NCBI RefSeq assembly: GCF_019649055.1
Contig: NW_026570260.1
Location: 186,001 to 250,000 of the forward strand
DNA: 64,000 nt
Source of the DNA: Paramacrobiotus metropolitanus
Lineage: Eukaryota; Tardigrada; Eutardigrada; Parachela; Macrobiotidae
Direction: 5' to 3'
Part shown: piece by piece, positions 1-12,328 of the stretch
How positions within the stretch are numbered: the first letter of the stretch is position 1
How the letters are laid out: each line of letters starts with the position of its first letter
Position numbers and translations under genes: made by a program
Notes under the pieces: generated by a model
Database searches by the model: none
What the model was told of the DNA's origin: nothing
Seen by the model: the letters and a program-made list of their open reading frames with translations, nothing else

Positions 1-2293
1 GGACTGTTCCCGGAATCCCACGGCATCATCGACAACAGCTTTTCCTCGGTGGACGGCACCCGCTTCTTCTATAACGCTAATGACAGCCGTTTCGTCAGCG
101 CATGGTGGGGCGGTCAGCCCATCTGGCAGGTTGCCCAACGGCAGGGGCGGCGCGTGCTGGCGCACTACTGGCCCGGCACCGACGTCAAAATTAACGGAGT
201 CCTTCCCACCTACTGGTCTGTCTTCGACTTTAACGAAACCGTATCCAGTCGGGCGCAGCGGGTGGTCGACGCCCTGCGAATGCCGGCGGCACAGCGCCCC
301 GATCTCGTCCTGGCATACTATCACCAGCCCGATAGCGTTGCCCACGTCCAGTTCCAGGAGAGCGAGGCGTTCAGTGACGCCCTCTTGCAAGTGGATCGAC
401 TCACCTCCCTCATCATGGAGGGACTGGCCAATGCGTCCTTACTGGATTGCGTGGACGTCATCTTCCTGTCGGATCATGGCATCGACCAGTGCCGGCACTC
501 TGTCGATCCCCATGTGTCACAGTTCGACCCGCTGTCTGTTTACGATGTTAGTCTGCTCTGTTCCGATTTAATCTCTGTCTTGAGACTTAACTGGCTACAT
601 TGCAGGGAAATGGCTTTATGAATCGCGTACGCCTAAATGAGACGGTGGACGTGCGGAAAGCGCTATCCGGCTACGATTGCTCCATGTACTCCCCCTTCCA
701 ACTGTACGCGAAGCAGGATCTGCCCGTCCGTTTGCACTATGTTAACGCCGACGTCATTGCACCATTAATCATCACCGCCAACCTATCATATGTGATGTTT
801 GCGGCGAACAAAAGCGTGTCCTGCAAAACCAAATTCAACATGCACGGTTGGGACAATGTGCACAACGAGCTGCAGGCGGTTTTCCTCGCCTATGGACCGT
901 CTTTCCTTACTCACGCCACTGTGGAAGCCTTCGCTAATATTGAGTTGTTCAATCTTTTGGCGGACCTGCTGGAAATAAACGGCGTGGAAAATAACGGAAC
1001 GCGAGGTAGCTTGCGGCATCTTCTGCGTCCCGGGCGCCTGCAAAATCTCGTTGAAGAGAAGACAGACCCGCTGCCCGTCGTTGTAAGGGCGACGCTGCCG
1101 GTGACAGTCCGGCCGGTTTGTGGAAAGAACTGCTCGACACATTGCAGTTGGCCCAGTCTGACAGCATCTATGGAAGATCAGGATGATTTTTTGCAACTGC
1201 ATGGTAGGGAATTTGGATTCCCTGGAGGACGTGACAGTGGCGCCACGATGCTTGTCAATCGCAACTATCTTGTCGGCGTGTTTCCGCAGCGGGACCTTCC
1301 CGTGTGGAGTGCGTTTCGCATGCCGCCATGGTCGCGGCAAATCCTGCTTCATAATTTCCAGGTAAAACTGGCGCTCATGCTTCTCTAAAAATATTAATAG
1401 TATGTGTAGTAACAGATGCCGCATTTTTCAAAATTTTCTCCCATGGAAGCGCTTATTGTGGTTTGACGTTGCCGGCTAATTTTTTTGTTATACTCGTGTT
1501 TTTTTAGCATCAAGACATCTCCGAATGCCGGTTCGCCGATCCCCGGTTAAGCGGATGGGATCGCAGCGGTCTCTGCAGCGAAGTGTCCGGTATTACGCTG
1601 GGCTTATTGGTTCCTCCAGGTCGGTGGTATTATGCTCGTTTTTGCTGCACATATCAGACCCTGTCTTTCTTACAGAGCTGGCGTCAGCCGCGGCCTACCA
1701 GGATGAGTTCCTGCTGACCAGTAACACGGTGCCGGTGTATCACAGTTTTTATTACGGGATTTGGCATCGATTCCTGGAGATGCTGGCCGGTTGGAACAGT
1801 GAAACACAGCGCCTGCTCATCTGGCTTGGACCGGTGTGGGACTATCAGGCCCCGTTCGGCCTGGCTGATCCGCCGTCAATCCTGCAGCGGGACCAGTTGC
1901 CGTCGCATTTCTTCGCCGTTGTACTGCGGCAACGATCTGTTAGGCCAGTTATTTGCCCAACTCTTTCCTGTCAGTACGACGTGATATCATTCATCGTACC
2001 GCACCAGCCAGCGCCGACCAAACGCTGCCAGGTTGGTTCAGAATTTCGCTTTTTTACCGAAACATAATGAACGTAGCAATTCTGTAATCGCTGATGAACT
2101 GAATCCTGATGAACTGAATCCTGATAAACATTTTCCTGCGTAGAGCGAGCTGGCCTATCTCTTATCGCACAGCGCCACCGTGGTGGATGTGGAGTTGATC
2201 AGTGGACTGGGCTTCTTCACCGGCCTACCCGTGGAAGAGGCCGCCCGACTACGGACGCGCGTGACTAATTTAACGTTTTGGGAATCTCTTTAA
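1..2293 (+). CDS. Ectonucleotide pyrophosphatase/phosphodiesterase (ENPP family), 5' end cut by window
   Basis: Exons 1-546, 606-1361, 1508-1619, 1676-2031 and 2144-2293 join in phase and end at TAA. The reading frame is open from base 1, so the start codon and the upstream catalytic Thr lie outside the window. Visible family marks are the PESHGIIDN start of the fragment, WPG(T/S)D, the zinc-ligand stretch HQPDSVAH, a second metal motif LSDHGID, HGWDN in place of the usual HG(S/Y)DN, and NNGTRGSLRHLLR at the end of the phosphodiesterase domain. The last three exons encode the nuclease-like C-terminal domain (IWLGPVWDY, PSHFFAVV, YDVISFIVPHQ). The family hydrolyses nucleotide or phospholipid phosphodiesters outside the cell or in vesicles; the exact substrate cannot be told. 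AATAAA at 2465-2470 is a likely polyadenylation signal. The family call is firm; the paralogue (ENPP1-3, 4-5 or 6-7) is not resolved. Confidence 0.9.
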
Positions 2294-2828
2294 GAAACAT
2301 CTCCAGGTACTAAGCGGTGCAGGCCGATGCTAGTATTCCCGCTTCTTGTGATTGCACCGTGCTCGCGGATCTGTTTCGGTGGCTGTAGCCCCCAGAAATC
2401 TCTTTTATGTTTCTAAGTTGTTTTTTGTCGTTTTCTGTGATGGGAGAGGCGAGATTTTCTTGCGAATAAAATTGGTAATGGGAAAACAAATTTTATCTGC
2501 TCCGCTGTGCCTGCAATCCGTTCGTTATTAGGTGAGCAACAAATTCGATTTCAGCATTTGCCGGTTTTGTTTCCGGTTTATAGGTATTGTTTACAGCAAA
2601 CTGTACAGCAGAGTATAGTCATAGGCAGCCATATACTCGTATCTGGGAGGTATATAAAACAGTAGGAAAAGTACAAAATCATAAATTATTAGGAACAAGT
2701 CATGATCAGTCCGCTTTCAAAAAGGATTTCCAAACTCGTCGGGCATCGGTAGGTTCTACATCGGATGGGATGTTCTGCTTCCTGGACTAGATGTGCGAAG
2801 AGCGGTCTCGTTCGTTGGCTCACGTAGC

Positions 2829-5800
2829 CTACGAACGGGGCGCCGGTCCGGACGGATACTTGGCTTCTCCGTAGATGGCCGAGTCGAAACGCGCGGGGTA
2901 AGGGGCACCCGGCGGTAGCGGTGGCTGGTAGCCCGGTGCGTAGGGGTCGAAGGGGCGGGCATAGTTCTGCGCAATTTAGAAAAATTAACGGAGCTCACAT
3001 AAATGCATGCTAACCGGTGTCATCGCCATGCGAAGTCCAATGCCGGTAAACAATGGCATATGGTCAAACTAAAGAATCGGAAATATAATAAATACCTCTC
3101 GCGACGGATGAGGGTGCGAGGGCTTGGGTATTCCGAAGAATTTGTACAGATCCAGCCTGGGTACCATTTTGCACGGCACCAGAGGATTTCTGCAACGCCC
3201 CGTAGGTTAACTTGCTGCAAATTGCAACCATACACAGGCTTGAGCCATCGGTACTTACACATCAGACACATCCAGGAAAGAATTCCACGGTACACTGCGC
3301 AACTCCGTCGTGGCACATATTAACTGTGCCATGGAACTCTTGCGTAATTGTTGTAATTGCTCTGCTCACATGCCGGCATTATGCGGATGAGTACACCATT
3401 ACTTAGCCAATCACCGCTATGATTACTAAGAGGCATGCCTTTACTGACCTAATGTGAACTGATCGGGATTCTCATGCCAGAACCGGTCGGACACGCGCTT
3501 TCCGCGGAACTCCAGAGCAATGACACAGGCAAAGGTCGGCCCCACACTGGCTTCTCCGTTGACCGGGTTCTCCATGACACCGCCCACCATAAAGTCCTGT
3601 TCGCAGCGAATTATTTGTTGACTGGTCAGCAGCATTGGTTAACACTCAACAGCGACACAACACAAAAATGCCCCACTTACAATATCATCCACGCTCCTGC
3701 ATCACAAGCCAGCAAAAGTAAGAATAATGGTACAAGAGTCTTTGGTTTCCTCTGAGTACATTATGCGCAGTGACGTACGTACCTGTACAGCTTTTGTAGT
3801 ACTTGAATATTGTCGTAGGAGACAAAGTCCTTAAGATCCGGAAAATCGTACACGCGGCCATAACCACAGGCCTCTCGGATGTCGTTGTACGTGCCCAAAC
3901 CTAAAGGTCAAATCCAGTTAGGGACACCGCTGAACTGTCGTGAGGGACTTCCTGGCTAGAGAAAAAAAGAGCATCTGACCGTGGTCTCGTCCGCGCTGAA
4001 AGTCAATGGCGGTGATGTCCAGGCCGAAAGGCATGCGGCCGCGGAAAAGGCGTCCCTGCAGCTCAGCGGTGGTCTGACTGTCGAAGGCCAGCGACATCTC
4101 CTCCAACATCCCGTTGACGATAGCGTCGGCGTTGCCGTCCTCGTACAGCAGGGTCTGGTTGTTGAAGTGACTGGACAGTGGGTGCGCTTCCGGTGGCCCC
4201 GTCGACAGCACCAACCTGCCGGCCATACAACGTTAACCATTGAGGTAAATGTTAACTGAAACGGGGTTACAGCAGCTACTCGGGTACGTAGTATAGCATC
4301 AGTACGTCATGGATCTTTACCGGTGATTAGCCGATAAGTAATTCACACTGCATACATGTACAGATAGGAATGTACGAGTACTAGTACGTATTTCACCATA
4401 AAGCTCGTCGAAGAAAACACTGACATCCATATTCCTAAAAAATCAAGCTATTGAGCAGATCTTACCGTGGAACCACATCGGCCACAAGGGTATGTAATCT
4501 GCAAAATTCCAAAGCGGTCAGCAGGTTCTTTTCATTCAAGATCAGCTCCTGCACACTGTTTCGATTGTACACTTAATAATATTCCTACCGGAATGCTCCC
4601 GTTGTGAATTCATTAATGACATGCGGATCGTACGCATCATCATATCCATCAAAGTATCCCTCGTCCAGCAGCTTCAATGCGTAGCGTTTATGGTTGGCGA
4701 TCTTCTCGCCGAGAAGAACTGGGAGAAACTCCTTATAAGTGATGACCTGGTAGGCGGCAATAACGATCTTGCGCGTCTCCTGATAGATCATCTCGTCCGA
4801 CCATTCGGGATAGACTGCGGCAATGAAGTTGGCGATGAGGTTGTGGAAGCGCAGGAAGATGGTGTGAAAGGTCATAAGCAGCGGTTGCTGGTTAACGCGC
4901 TCGTCACCGGCTAGAAAACAGGTGCGGCGCGGATCCAGGGGCTTGCAGGAGGAGGGGCCATGAGGCGGCAGCGAGGGTAGGATCTGCTCAAAGATCTCTA
5001 TCATCTGCTCATTGGGAATGCCGGTGTGGACATCGCGGAAGCTCAACTGTCCTTTGTAGTAGTTGCGGATGGCCAGCGCCTGTTGCTCGGTGCTTCCGTA
5101 TACCGGGGATGCGTCCAGCCAATGCGTTACTGTCGTAAACTGCTCCCGTACGCCTATGCATATCAGTAACAGTTACATGATTGAATTACTGTAGGCTAGC
5201 CGAGAAGCTTTCTTTTGAAAACAAATACACGAAGGATGCATTCACCAATTTTGCAAGGAATATAAATTTTAGATAAATTTTTTAAGATGAGCCTGTTGTC
5301 GATCCGGCCAGCTGGCCTGCAATCGTACACACTGTACCGTTTCCTCAGAGAAAACATTTGTTTAATGGCAACTGCAACAGGTTCCTCTTAGGCGAGGATG
5401 TTAGTGCGCCGCAGTTGCTGTGTTCCCTGCGTAATTAGGTAATCCTCTATTAATTGTGCGCCGGCCCATGTGGTACTGTACACGCGTGTAAGTGTATGAG
5501 CGGCGTGAGCGGCTGACAAGGGTGGAATGACACGAAAGGAAGCACCAAGTGGAGGCTAAGACAAATTTATTCAAAACTTCCGTTGTCCACCTGTCTACCA
5601 GTTGGCGTTGTGTCAACACAGCCACTTGTCCACCAATCTGTTTACACTACTCTTGTTCACGTCAGCTGCTCAGTTGCGGCCGGCACTCATATCACCTACT
5701 ATCACTTTCCCTCCAAACCGCCGCTCCATGTTCCTTACGACAACTGACGGAGGGTACCACGTACAGTCTGTACGCATGTCACCAACACAGCGCATGCGCC

Positions 5801-8378
5801 AGTCACTGACCAGTGTATGTACACGGCACAGAACAAATTGCCTTACATCCCGTTATCTGGCTAATTATAACGACAGTTGAACAAACCAGACGATGCGCCG
5901 AAGCATGACTGATGCAAATGACATTTGGGGATTTGTGCAGTAATTACATTTCGCCGAGCCATATTGACATGACCATAAATCATCATCCGATTGCTGATTA
6001 TTGATGCGGGCTAAATTATATCTCTGGTCAAATTGAAGCGATTCATGCCTGTCGATTCCTGTTTGACCACAGTGTTTGTAAGCGCTGGTTAACCAGATAT
6101 CGGTTGCCGCAGCAGTCGTTCAGTGTACTGACATCGCAGCGCACCGCGGGCTACTTAGCGAACGTTGCCGATGAACATGAACAAGAAACTAACTAAATGC
6201 AGTGGGCGCAACGTAACGCATCAATAGTAATGCGCTTACGTCGGTAATTGTCACTAGTGCAGTCCGGCGCTGTTCAATGGGTTGACTTTACAGACGGAGA
6301 GTGGTTCAGCGGACACCATGGCCAGCCAGTTATAGCCGCGCTGCGAAATTAATTTATGCATCTAAGGGCACGACGCTTTTGTCTGTTCCCACGGGCACTC
6401 GTAGCGCGCATATTACGCATACTGTCATACACCGGCAGTTGTCACCCATCGAAACGCATACGCACACCACGTTGCGATTGTGTCAGACGTACGTTTACAA
6501 TAGCAATGCATCGTCTTCCGTACCGTAACGACAACGTGCATCCTTCGACGGCAGTGATCGCGCAAACTGATGGCAGGTGATGTTGAAGCGTGAATAGAAG
6601 GGATCGTAGGGCGGAATGGAGAACTGGAAGCACTCCGACACTTGGCAGTCGGCGTTGATGACGCAGCAGTCCGGCTGGCGGTTGTTCACTTGGAAAGAGG
6701 GCGCTGCAAGCATTACCACACGTAATCATACGTTTCTCCAAAACCAGTAGGTCAAGCTCCTTAAAATGAACACCGATAAGAACACTGTACTTAGGGACAA
6801 ATCATGGGTGATCAGCTGGCCGAAGAAGGGCATGAGCAGATTGGCCGCCGGGTGCGGAATGGGCTTGGACTGGCTGATGGCCACGCTGATCAGTCGCGGG
6901 TTGGGCAGGGGCACCTTCTCGCCGTGTTCCGGCACCACTGAGAACAGCCGCGGGATATCTTTGCCTGCAATATGAGCATTGTTGCAGCTATTTTTCCACA
7001 ATAACAAAATACAAGTGAACTGACCGTCAGCGTAGGTGCGTGCCGTGATGCGGCTGTAGGGCTGCGTGCGGTTGCCCCAGCTGGGATACTTGAGGTTATT
7101 GCAGCTGCCGTCGAACGTCCTGTACTTGAGTTGCCGGTGGCAGTCGACGTGCTCTTCGTACTTGGCCGGGCAGTCCATTCTACATGCAGCCAGTATTACA
7201 CACCGTACAAGATGGCTGTATCCACAAAAAGCGGAATCGCTGTAAAGAACGTGCGGCGTCCTTACTCGTAGCCGGGTTTGGGCGGATCCGACATCTCGTT
7301 GGGACTGTAGCCGCTGTGCATGATGACTTCGTGCGAAGGGCGATTAAAATAGTCCGAATAGATGCCGAATAACATGGCGGGAGGTGCTGTAGCCTGGGTT
7401 TGCCACAATGCCAAAGAACGACGCAACCACAAAATTTACTCAAAGATCAAAGATATCATGTTGGGCAATTCCGAAAGCAATTAAGCAACCGAAAGAACGC
7501 GCAACCAAAATTTTACCAGTGCACGTGCAGAACGCTTGGAAGCGCATATCTGTAGTTAATAAACTACCGACAATTTTTTTATACGAGATAATAGCAATGC
7601 AGAAATATCAGAAATGGTAAATAAGCACATAATTACATATCTCGTGCTGACTTGGTAAAAGACTCCAGAAAATCGAATTCGGTAATGAGCTATAATTCAT
7701 GAAGCTTTCCTTAAATGAAGACTCTCTATTCTTACCATTAGGTGACATCTGTTTAAAATGTGAATTTAACGCAATAATAATCGGAATGTTACCGACGTCG
7801 TCATAACTGTGTTTAATTGCATACGTAATTAAATTTTACTTTTGACGTGCGGAAAACTTGTCACGATCTGATGATTAGTCGATCAACGATTAACAAAGCC
7901 GAAGCCGGAAAGCGACGTTGCACAAAGAAAAACCATATACAACCGCCGGAAATTATGACTAGGGGAACAATGTTCACGAATAAAATATAACAGGTCGCTG
8001 GCAGCACTATGGCCTGGTAACGCGGTCGTATAAAAAGGTATATTTTCCCAACTATGGCTCAACGATTATCTAATACGATTACGGTTACTTACTGCATTTC
8101 TCAGGTCCGGGAGGTCCGTAGGGCGGTGGGCCGTAGTAGCGCTTCGGCTCATAAGGATCAACATAGGGCGACGGAACTTCCCGGTAATCCGCACTGATCA
8201 CCGGCTTCCGTGCCGGTGCGTAATGATGATTATGGTTGGCTTCGGGAAAGGGCTTTCCGGGATGCGCACCGGGCACAAAGCCCCGCTGTGGCACCGTCTC
8301 CAAGGCGGAAGTGCACGCGACTGACACGGCAAGGACAAAGGTTATCCTACAGAGCGATTCCCAGCTGGCCGGCTGCAT
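2829..8378 (-). CDS. Secreted animal haem peroxidase (chorion peroxidase/peroxinectin type), 791 aa
   Basis: Thirteen exons on the minus strand: 8378-8093, 7386-7266, 7179-7025, 6964-6791, 6703-6524, 5153-4589, 4498-4466, 4215-3980, 3900-3783, 3621-3449, 3361-3259, 3189-3096 and 2966-2829. All phases close and the total is 792 codons including stop. Residues 1-25 form a signal peptide, followed by a Pro/Tyr-rich propeptide. The peroxidase domain runs from about residue 145 to 740: YRTFDGSCNNL, distal His241-Asp242 in FFGQLITHDL, REQ with LDASPVYGS, catalytic Arg391 in AGDERVNQQ, proximal His496 in AFRLHTLV, QRGRDHG, GPTFACVIA and DRFWHENP. The enzyme should oxidise small substrates or crosslink tyrosines in an extracellular matrix, cuticle or eggshell. 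There are no Ig or LRR domains, so it is not peroxidasin. The two residues that esterify haem in mammalian peroxidases are replaced (Thr240, Gln394), and the proximal motif is one residue short. The tail is Pro/Tyr-rich. Confidence 0.93.
4466..4498 (-). other. 33-nt microexon of the peroxidase carrying the proximal haem histidine
   Basis: The preceding exon ends in CG before a gtagga donor at 4588. This exon follows ttttgcag and begins A TTA CAT, rebuilding AFR-LHTLVADVVPR. It ends in CG before gtaaga, and the next exon starts with G at 4215. The phase (2,1 then 2,1) is consistent on both sides. A further possible exon after ttttag at about 4435 keeps frame but would add about 28 residues that do not match the family, so I left it out. 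Confidence 0.75.
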
Positions 8379-11300
8379 GGTAGGAGGGGGGACGTGTGGC
8401 AGGCGGCTGCCGCTGACGATGACCCTGCACGGACAATGCGCTTTAACTTTCCGGCCAAATCAGTGTGCCAGCCGCGGTGAACAATAGCGCAATAGGCTGA
8501 CTAGCAGTGCTGACCAAACAGCGTCCAACAAATGATTAATGCTGCCTCTGTTATTCCGATGCTCAAAGGAGACATAGAGAGCAATGATAAAACAACAACC
8601 GGTACTCTTAAGATGCTAAAGCCATTTGGTGAAAATGTGAAATGCAGATGGGAAGCGGCACGAGTGGTCTGTCGTTGGTGAATGCAATGCGTTGCCGACT
8701 ACTCCGCTGCTTAGCTTCATATAGGGATGTCCGCTACCAACCGGCCCCACTCGCGGCTGATCGCCACCGGCTGTGGACGTCCGGTACGTACAGAGACTCG
8801 GTGCGGTATGACGCGCGTGCGTACCACACAGGTAGACTGGTAGCGATGTTTTTATTAGAGCAATATTATGCCGGCCATGCCGAAATTAAACCACGCTTCA
8901 TGCTGGGATATGCCCGATGGGGGCTCAACGAATTTTATATTGTGCTTGAGTTTGTCTGTACAAGCTAAAGATATAGCGATTAATTGCACTCCACTCAAGT
9001 GCACAGAGGATGTCGCACTACTGTCGGGACGTTATAGTCTTTTTGTACGAACTGACGTCATCTTACTTCTGTACTAGTACTGTAATTTCGCGGAAATACA
9101 GTATTATAGCTCTCTCTGAATAAAACTTGTTCGAATAAATTAATTAAACAGTATTTAAATTTTTCCAGTCGTTGTAATTGGGGATGTGGATGATCAACGT
9201 AAACGCCTACTAAACGGTTAAAAATTTGGTACCATCAACTAAGAAGTAAGGATCGGCAAAAGCCGAAGCATTGTCGAACGCTTACAAGTTAGTGCATTGA
9301 CAACAAATGCACTCTTTAGTAAACGTTAGCGCACTGACCTAAAGATTTTCAATGTCTTCGGCCAATCTAGCGCACCTTTTTCCAACCAGAAAGATAAACT
9401 TTGATTGTAAAAATTAAACGTATACGAGTCTTACGCTCGAGTTTTTTCCGAAAATATGTGAATTTCTCTAAAAAATGGAACAAACAGAAACTTTTTATGA
9501 AAATACTGAAGTAGATCAATATTTGGTCAATGAAAACAAAGGAAGCATAGATACAGTAAGTGGCGGCGCTCGCACTAGCCCTGCCCACATGCAGTGCCGC
9601 CGCAGAACGGTGGACATCCGGCCGGCTTCAGACAGGCGCGCAGTGTAGCGGTCGGAGTGTCTCAATTAATCTGGAAATGGGCATTAGCGTATCGCGGAGT
9701 CATGATGGCAATAATTGGCTATATTGTCCGGCGGCCGGCACTTATTAACGCTAATCGTCTCCTTAATATGCGCACCATCCGAGTTGCCTACCTGTAAAAT
9801 CAACATCGTCCACCAAGCTCAAGTAGCGGCCTAATGAGGTCTGGCGTAATGGCGTACTGCCAGCATAACCGCGCTTACAGCGCGTTGCAGCAGCGGACAG
9901 TGCGTATGCGATGCGCTTACGCGGGGCTAATGGTGGCACTTTGTCGGGGTGGGACGCGTCGATCCAATTCAGACATGACTGCGCAGCGGCACTTGCGCGG
10001 GGATGGCTCCCTGCCATGGAATAGCCTCCAACCGGCGACCAGTCCACTGTACTGCACGTATGGCATGGATGCCGATTTAATTTGGTCAGATCCATGCTAA
10101 TTCGAGATGGGTCAGTAATTAATGAGCACTGCGACACTTGCCGCTGAACCCGAACATGAAAATGTCGCTGCTCTTATGTATGCAGATGCGATCATGTAGT
10201 GTATTATAAGCTGCTGGATGCAAGTGAGTCGCCAAGCAGGCTGCGGATGGTTTAGTTTGGCAGAGCAGAGAGCAATGTTAATTCCTAAAATTACCGCGCA
10301 CACCGGTTTTCATGGCCAGCGGAAGAAATCTGGAATGGAACCTTGCAGAAATAAATACCTTGAAATCCGTCTGCGGAAAGCATATAATTCTATGCTTCAG
10401 CTTACAGTGTGTCTGACAGCCGACGTGAACATTCAGGAAGAAAAGGTCACGAATGGAGCATCAGTCAGAAGGACGTAACTAACTACCCATTCTATGACCC
10501 CGGTGTTTGGATCTAAGCACTTGGACGACTCAAACCAGAGAATCAGATGCCGAATACTGTTAAGACTGTTCAACTGGAAAGCGTCGCCTCCGTACTCAGT
10601 TGCAAGATGTTCTGAAAAGTCGACTTTAATTTCTGATGCCTCTGCACTTGTACAAGATATTCGTGCATTTCATTTGTGGTTTTGTTAAGTGTAACCCGCT
10701 GTAACCGTACTGGTGTCCGTTTGTGAACATTCGTAATTGCTTAGCTAGAGGTTCGGGATCCTGGCGGTACGTCCATGTACGTGAATGACGTTATAATATT
10801 TTTGCCAACTATTTCATCCAGTGCCCAGGAAATCTTTCTGATCCGGATATCCCTATGTCAATACTTCTCGATATAACGTTCATCTAATATCGCCGCCTTC
10901 CATGTACTTATGGCAGACCCAACTCACCCAAGTTAAGAGAACTTCAACTTAAGTGGTTGGGAAGCAGTAAAGCTACACTCGCTGATAAGCTTATCGTATT
11001 TTTTCTTTTCTTAACTTATTAAAAAAGCAAACTGCTGCTATTTTTCTTCGGCCTTTCGCTCCAGCTTATGCCTTATCGGTACATCGTGCAGGTATAGGAT
11101 CGAAGTATTTCATGATCAATTACTAGTACTTGCTAACGTGGGCTTTGTTAATCTTGGTTTTTCCGTTGGCGTAGCTGCTTCGCATTATTCACGCATGGAT
11201 TTAATGTTTCTTCATGATCAGTACGAAAAGGTTAATTGCAGATACAGTGACACTTGGTACTTGCGGTACCGGTACCGAAACTGGTACCAGTCCAGATACG

Positions 11301-11668
11301 GTACCTTCCGGCTTCTGAGCCTTTTCGTGCGCAAAAAAACAAAGAAAGCTCGAAATTCGCTGGTTATCCGTTTTACCAGTACCACTTTCCAGAGGCGATT
11401 GCTACCTGAATTTCTGACTCCACATTCATCACCATTCAGTCATTCACCAATCAGTTGAGAGCCATCATCATGTTTTTCGCGAACGAGTTGGCCTTTTCAG
11501 TTTTCGGAATTTGCAATTACAGTAGTAAGAATTCTGCCGTCCGATTGTTCTGAAAATTTAAACTGAGTAGACTTAACATCTGCCAAGATTCAAGCGGAAC
11601 GAAGGAGAAAGCCAGTGACTGTCTTTGTTGGATAGAATCTATCAAGAGAGAGTGCTCGTGGAGCAAGT
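8379..11668. other. Intergenic region between the divergent peroxidase and TRIR-like genes
   Basis: About 3.3 kb that should hold both promoters. No frame has splice structure or a recognisable motif, and the longer open frames are compositionally unlike coding sequence. The only structure I see is a cluster of four GGTACC palindromes at 11265-11305. No tRNA or other RNA gene was recognised. Confidence 0.5.
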
Positions 11669-12328
11669 ATGGCAGAACGCAAACAGGGAACGAGTGGCAA
11701 CGTGAGTCGATTTAGCCCCGCTGTGCACAACCCCGCGTTCCCCATGAATTCTCCCCCGCCTCCACCGCCACCGCTCCCAGAAGCAACTTCTCATACAGCA
11801 CATATTGCCTCCCCTGCCGTGCAGCCCCGATTCACAGCTGCCCCCGTTGACAGCAAAGCGTCGAACCCTCCGCATCAGGCCAAAGCAGTCCCCCTGACAA
11901 TTGTAAGCAGTGGCAATTGACACACTGGCTGACAGCGGATACATAGGAGCATGATCGTGCTGCTCGGTGTTGACATGGTGTTAATGTGTGGAGACTGTGC
12001 TTACTAGGTGGGTAAGCGCAGGATGGGGGGTCGGGTTCTGAAGACAGGCATCATCGCCCCGGGACACAACCAGCACTCGCACGGCTCCAGCGGCAGCAGT
12101 GGCGCTGCGCATGACGAGCACAGTCAGAATAAGCGCGCCCGGACGGAGGGCGGCGGATCGCGGGCTCCCAGCTCCAAGGTACGTTGTGTCGCTCACATTG
12201 CAGACCGTTGATTCAGGGGTGAGAAGCTTGTGGTTGCGTGTTAACAGGATGCCTACCTGGAAGAGATGAAGAAGTACTCGGAGCAGTTGTGTGTTGAGGA
12301 GCGCCATGCCCGGCCGCTGGTCAAATAA
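11669..12328 (+). CDS. TRIR / C19orf43 homologue (telomerase RNA component interacting RNase), 161 aa
   Basis: Exons 11669-11902, 12008-12178 and 12248-12328 join at phase 0 each time. The C-terminal half carries the two signatures of human TRIR in the right order: VGKRRMGGRVLKTGI near residue 80 (human has VGKRR then ALKTGIV), a basic KRARTEGG patch, then DAYLEEMKKY with a C-terminal RPLVK end identical to the human protein. The N-terminal half is Pro/Ser-rich and includes a run of seven prolines, and should be disordered. The human protein is a small nuclear exoribonuclease reported to process telomerase RNA. That activity is known for the human protein and only inferred here. Start ATG 11669 is the first in frame. 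Introns are 105 and 69 bp. Confidence 0.85.

Noticed and set aside
786-1424. 212-codon open frame opposite the ENPP gene
   Set aside because: It is antisense to well-conserved phosphodiesterase exons and no independent evidence supports it.
4390-4435. Extra peroxidase exon starting GAATATGGATGTC after ttttag
   Set aside because: It can be joined in phase but would add about 28 residues that have no place in the family alignment. Direct joining of 4466 to 4215 gives the expected sequence.
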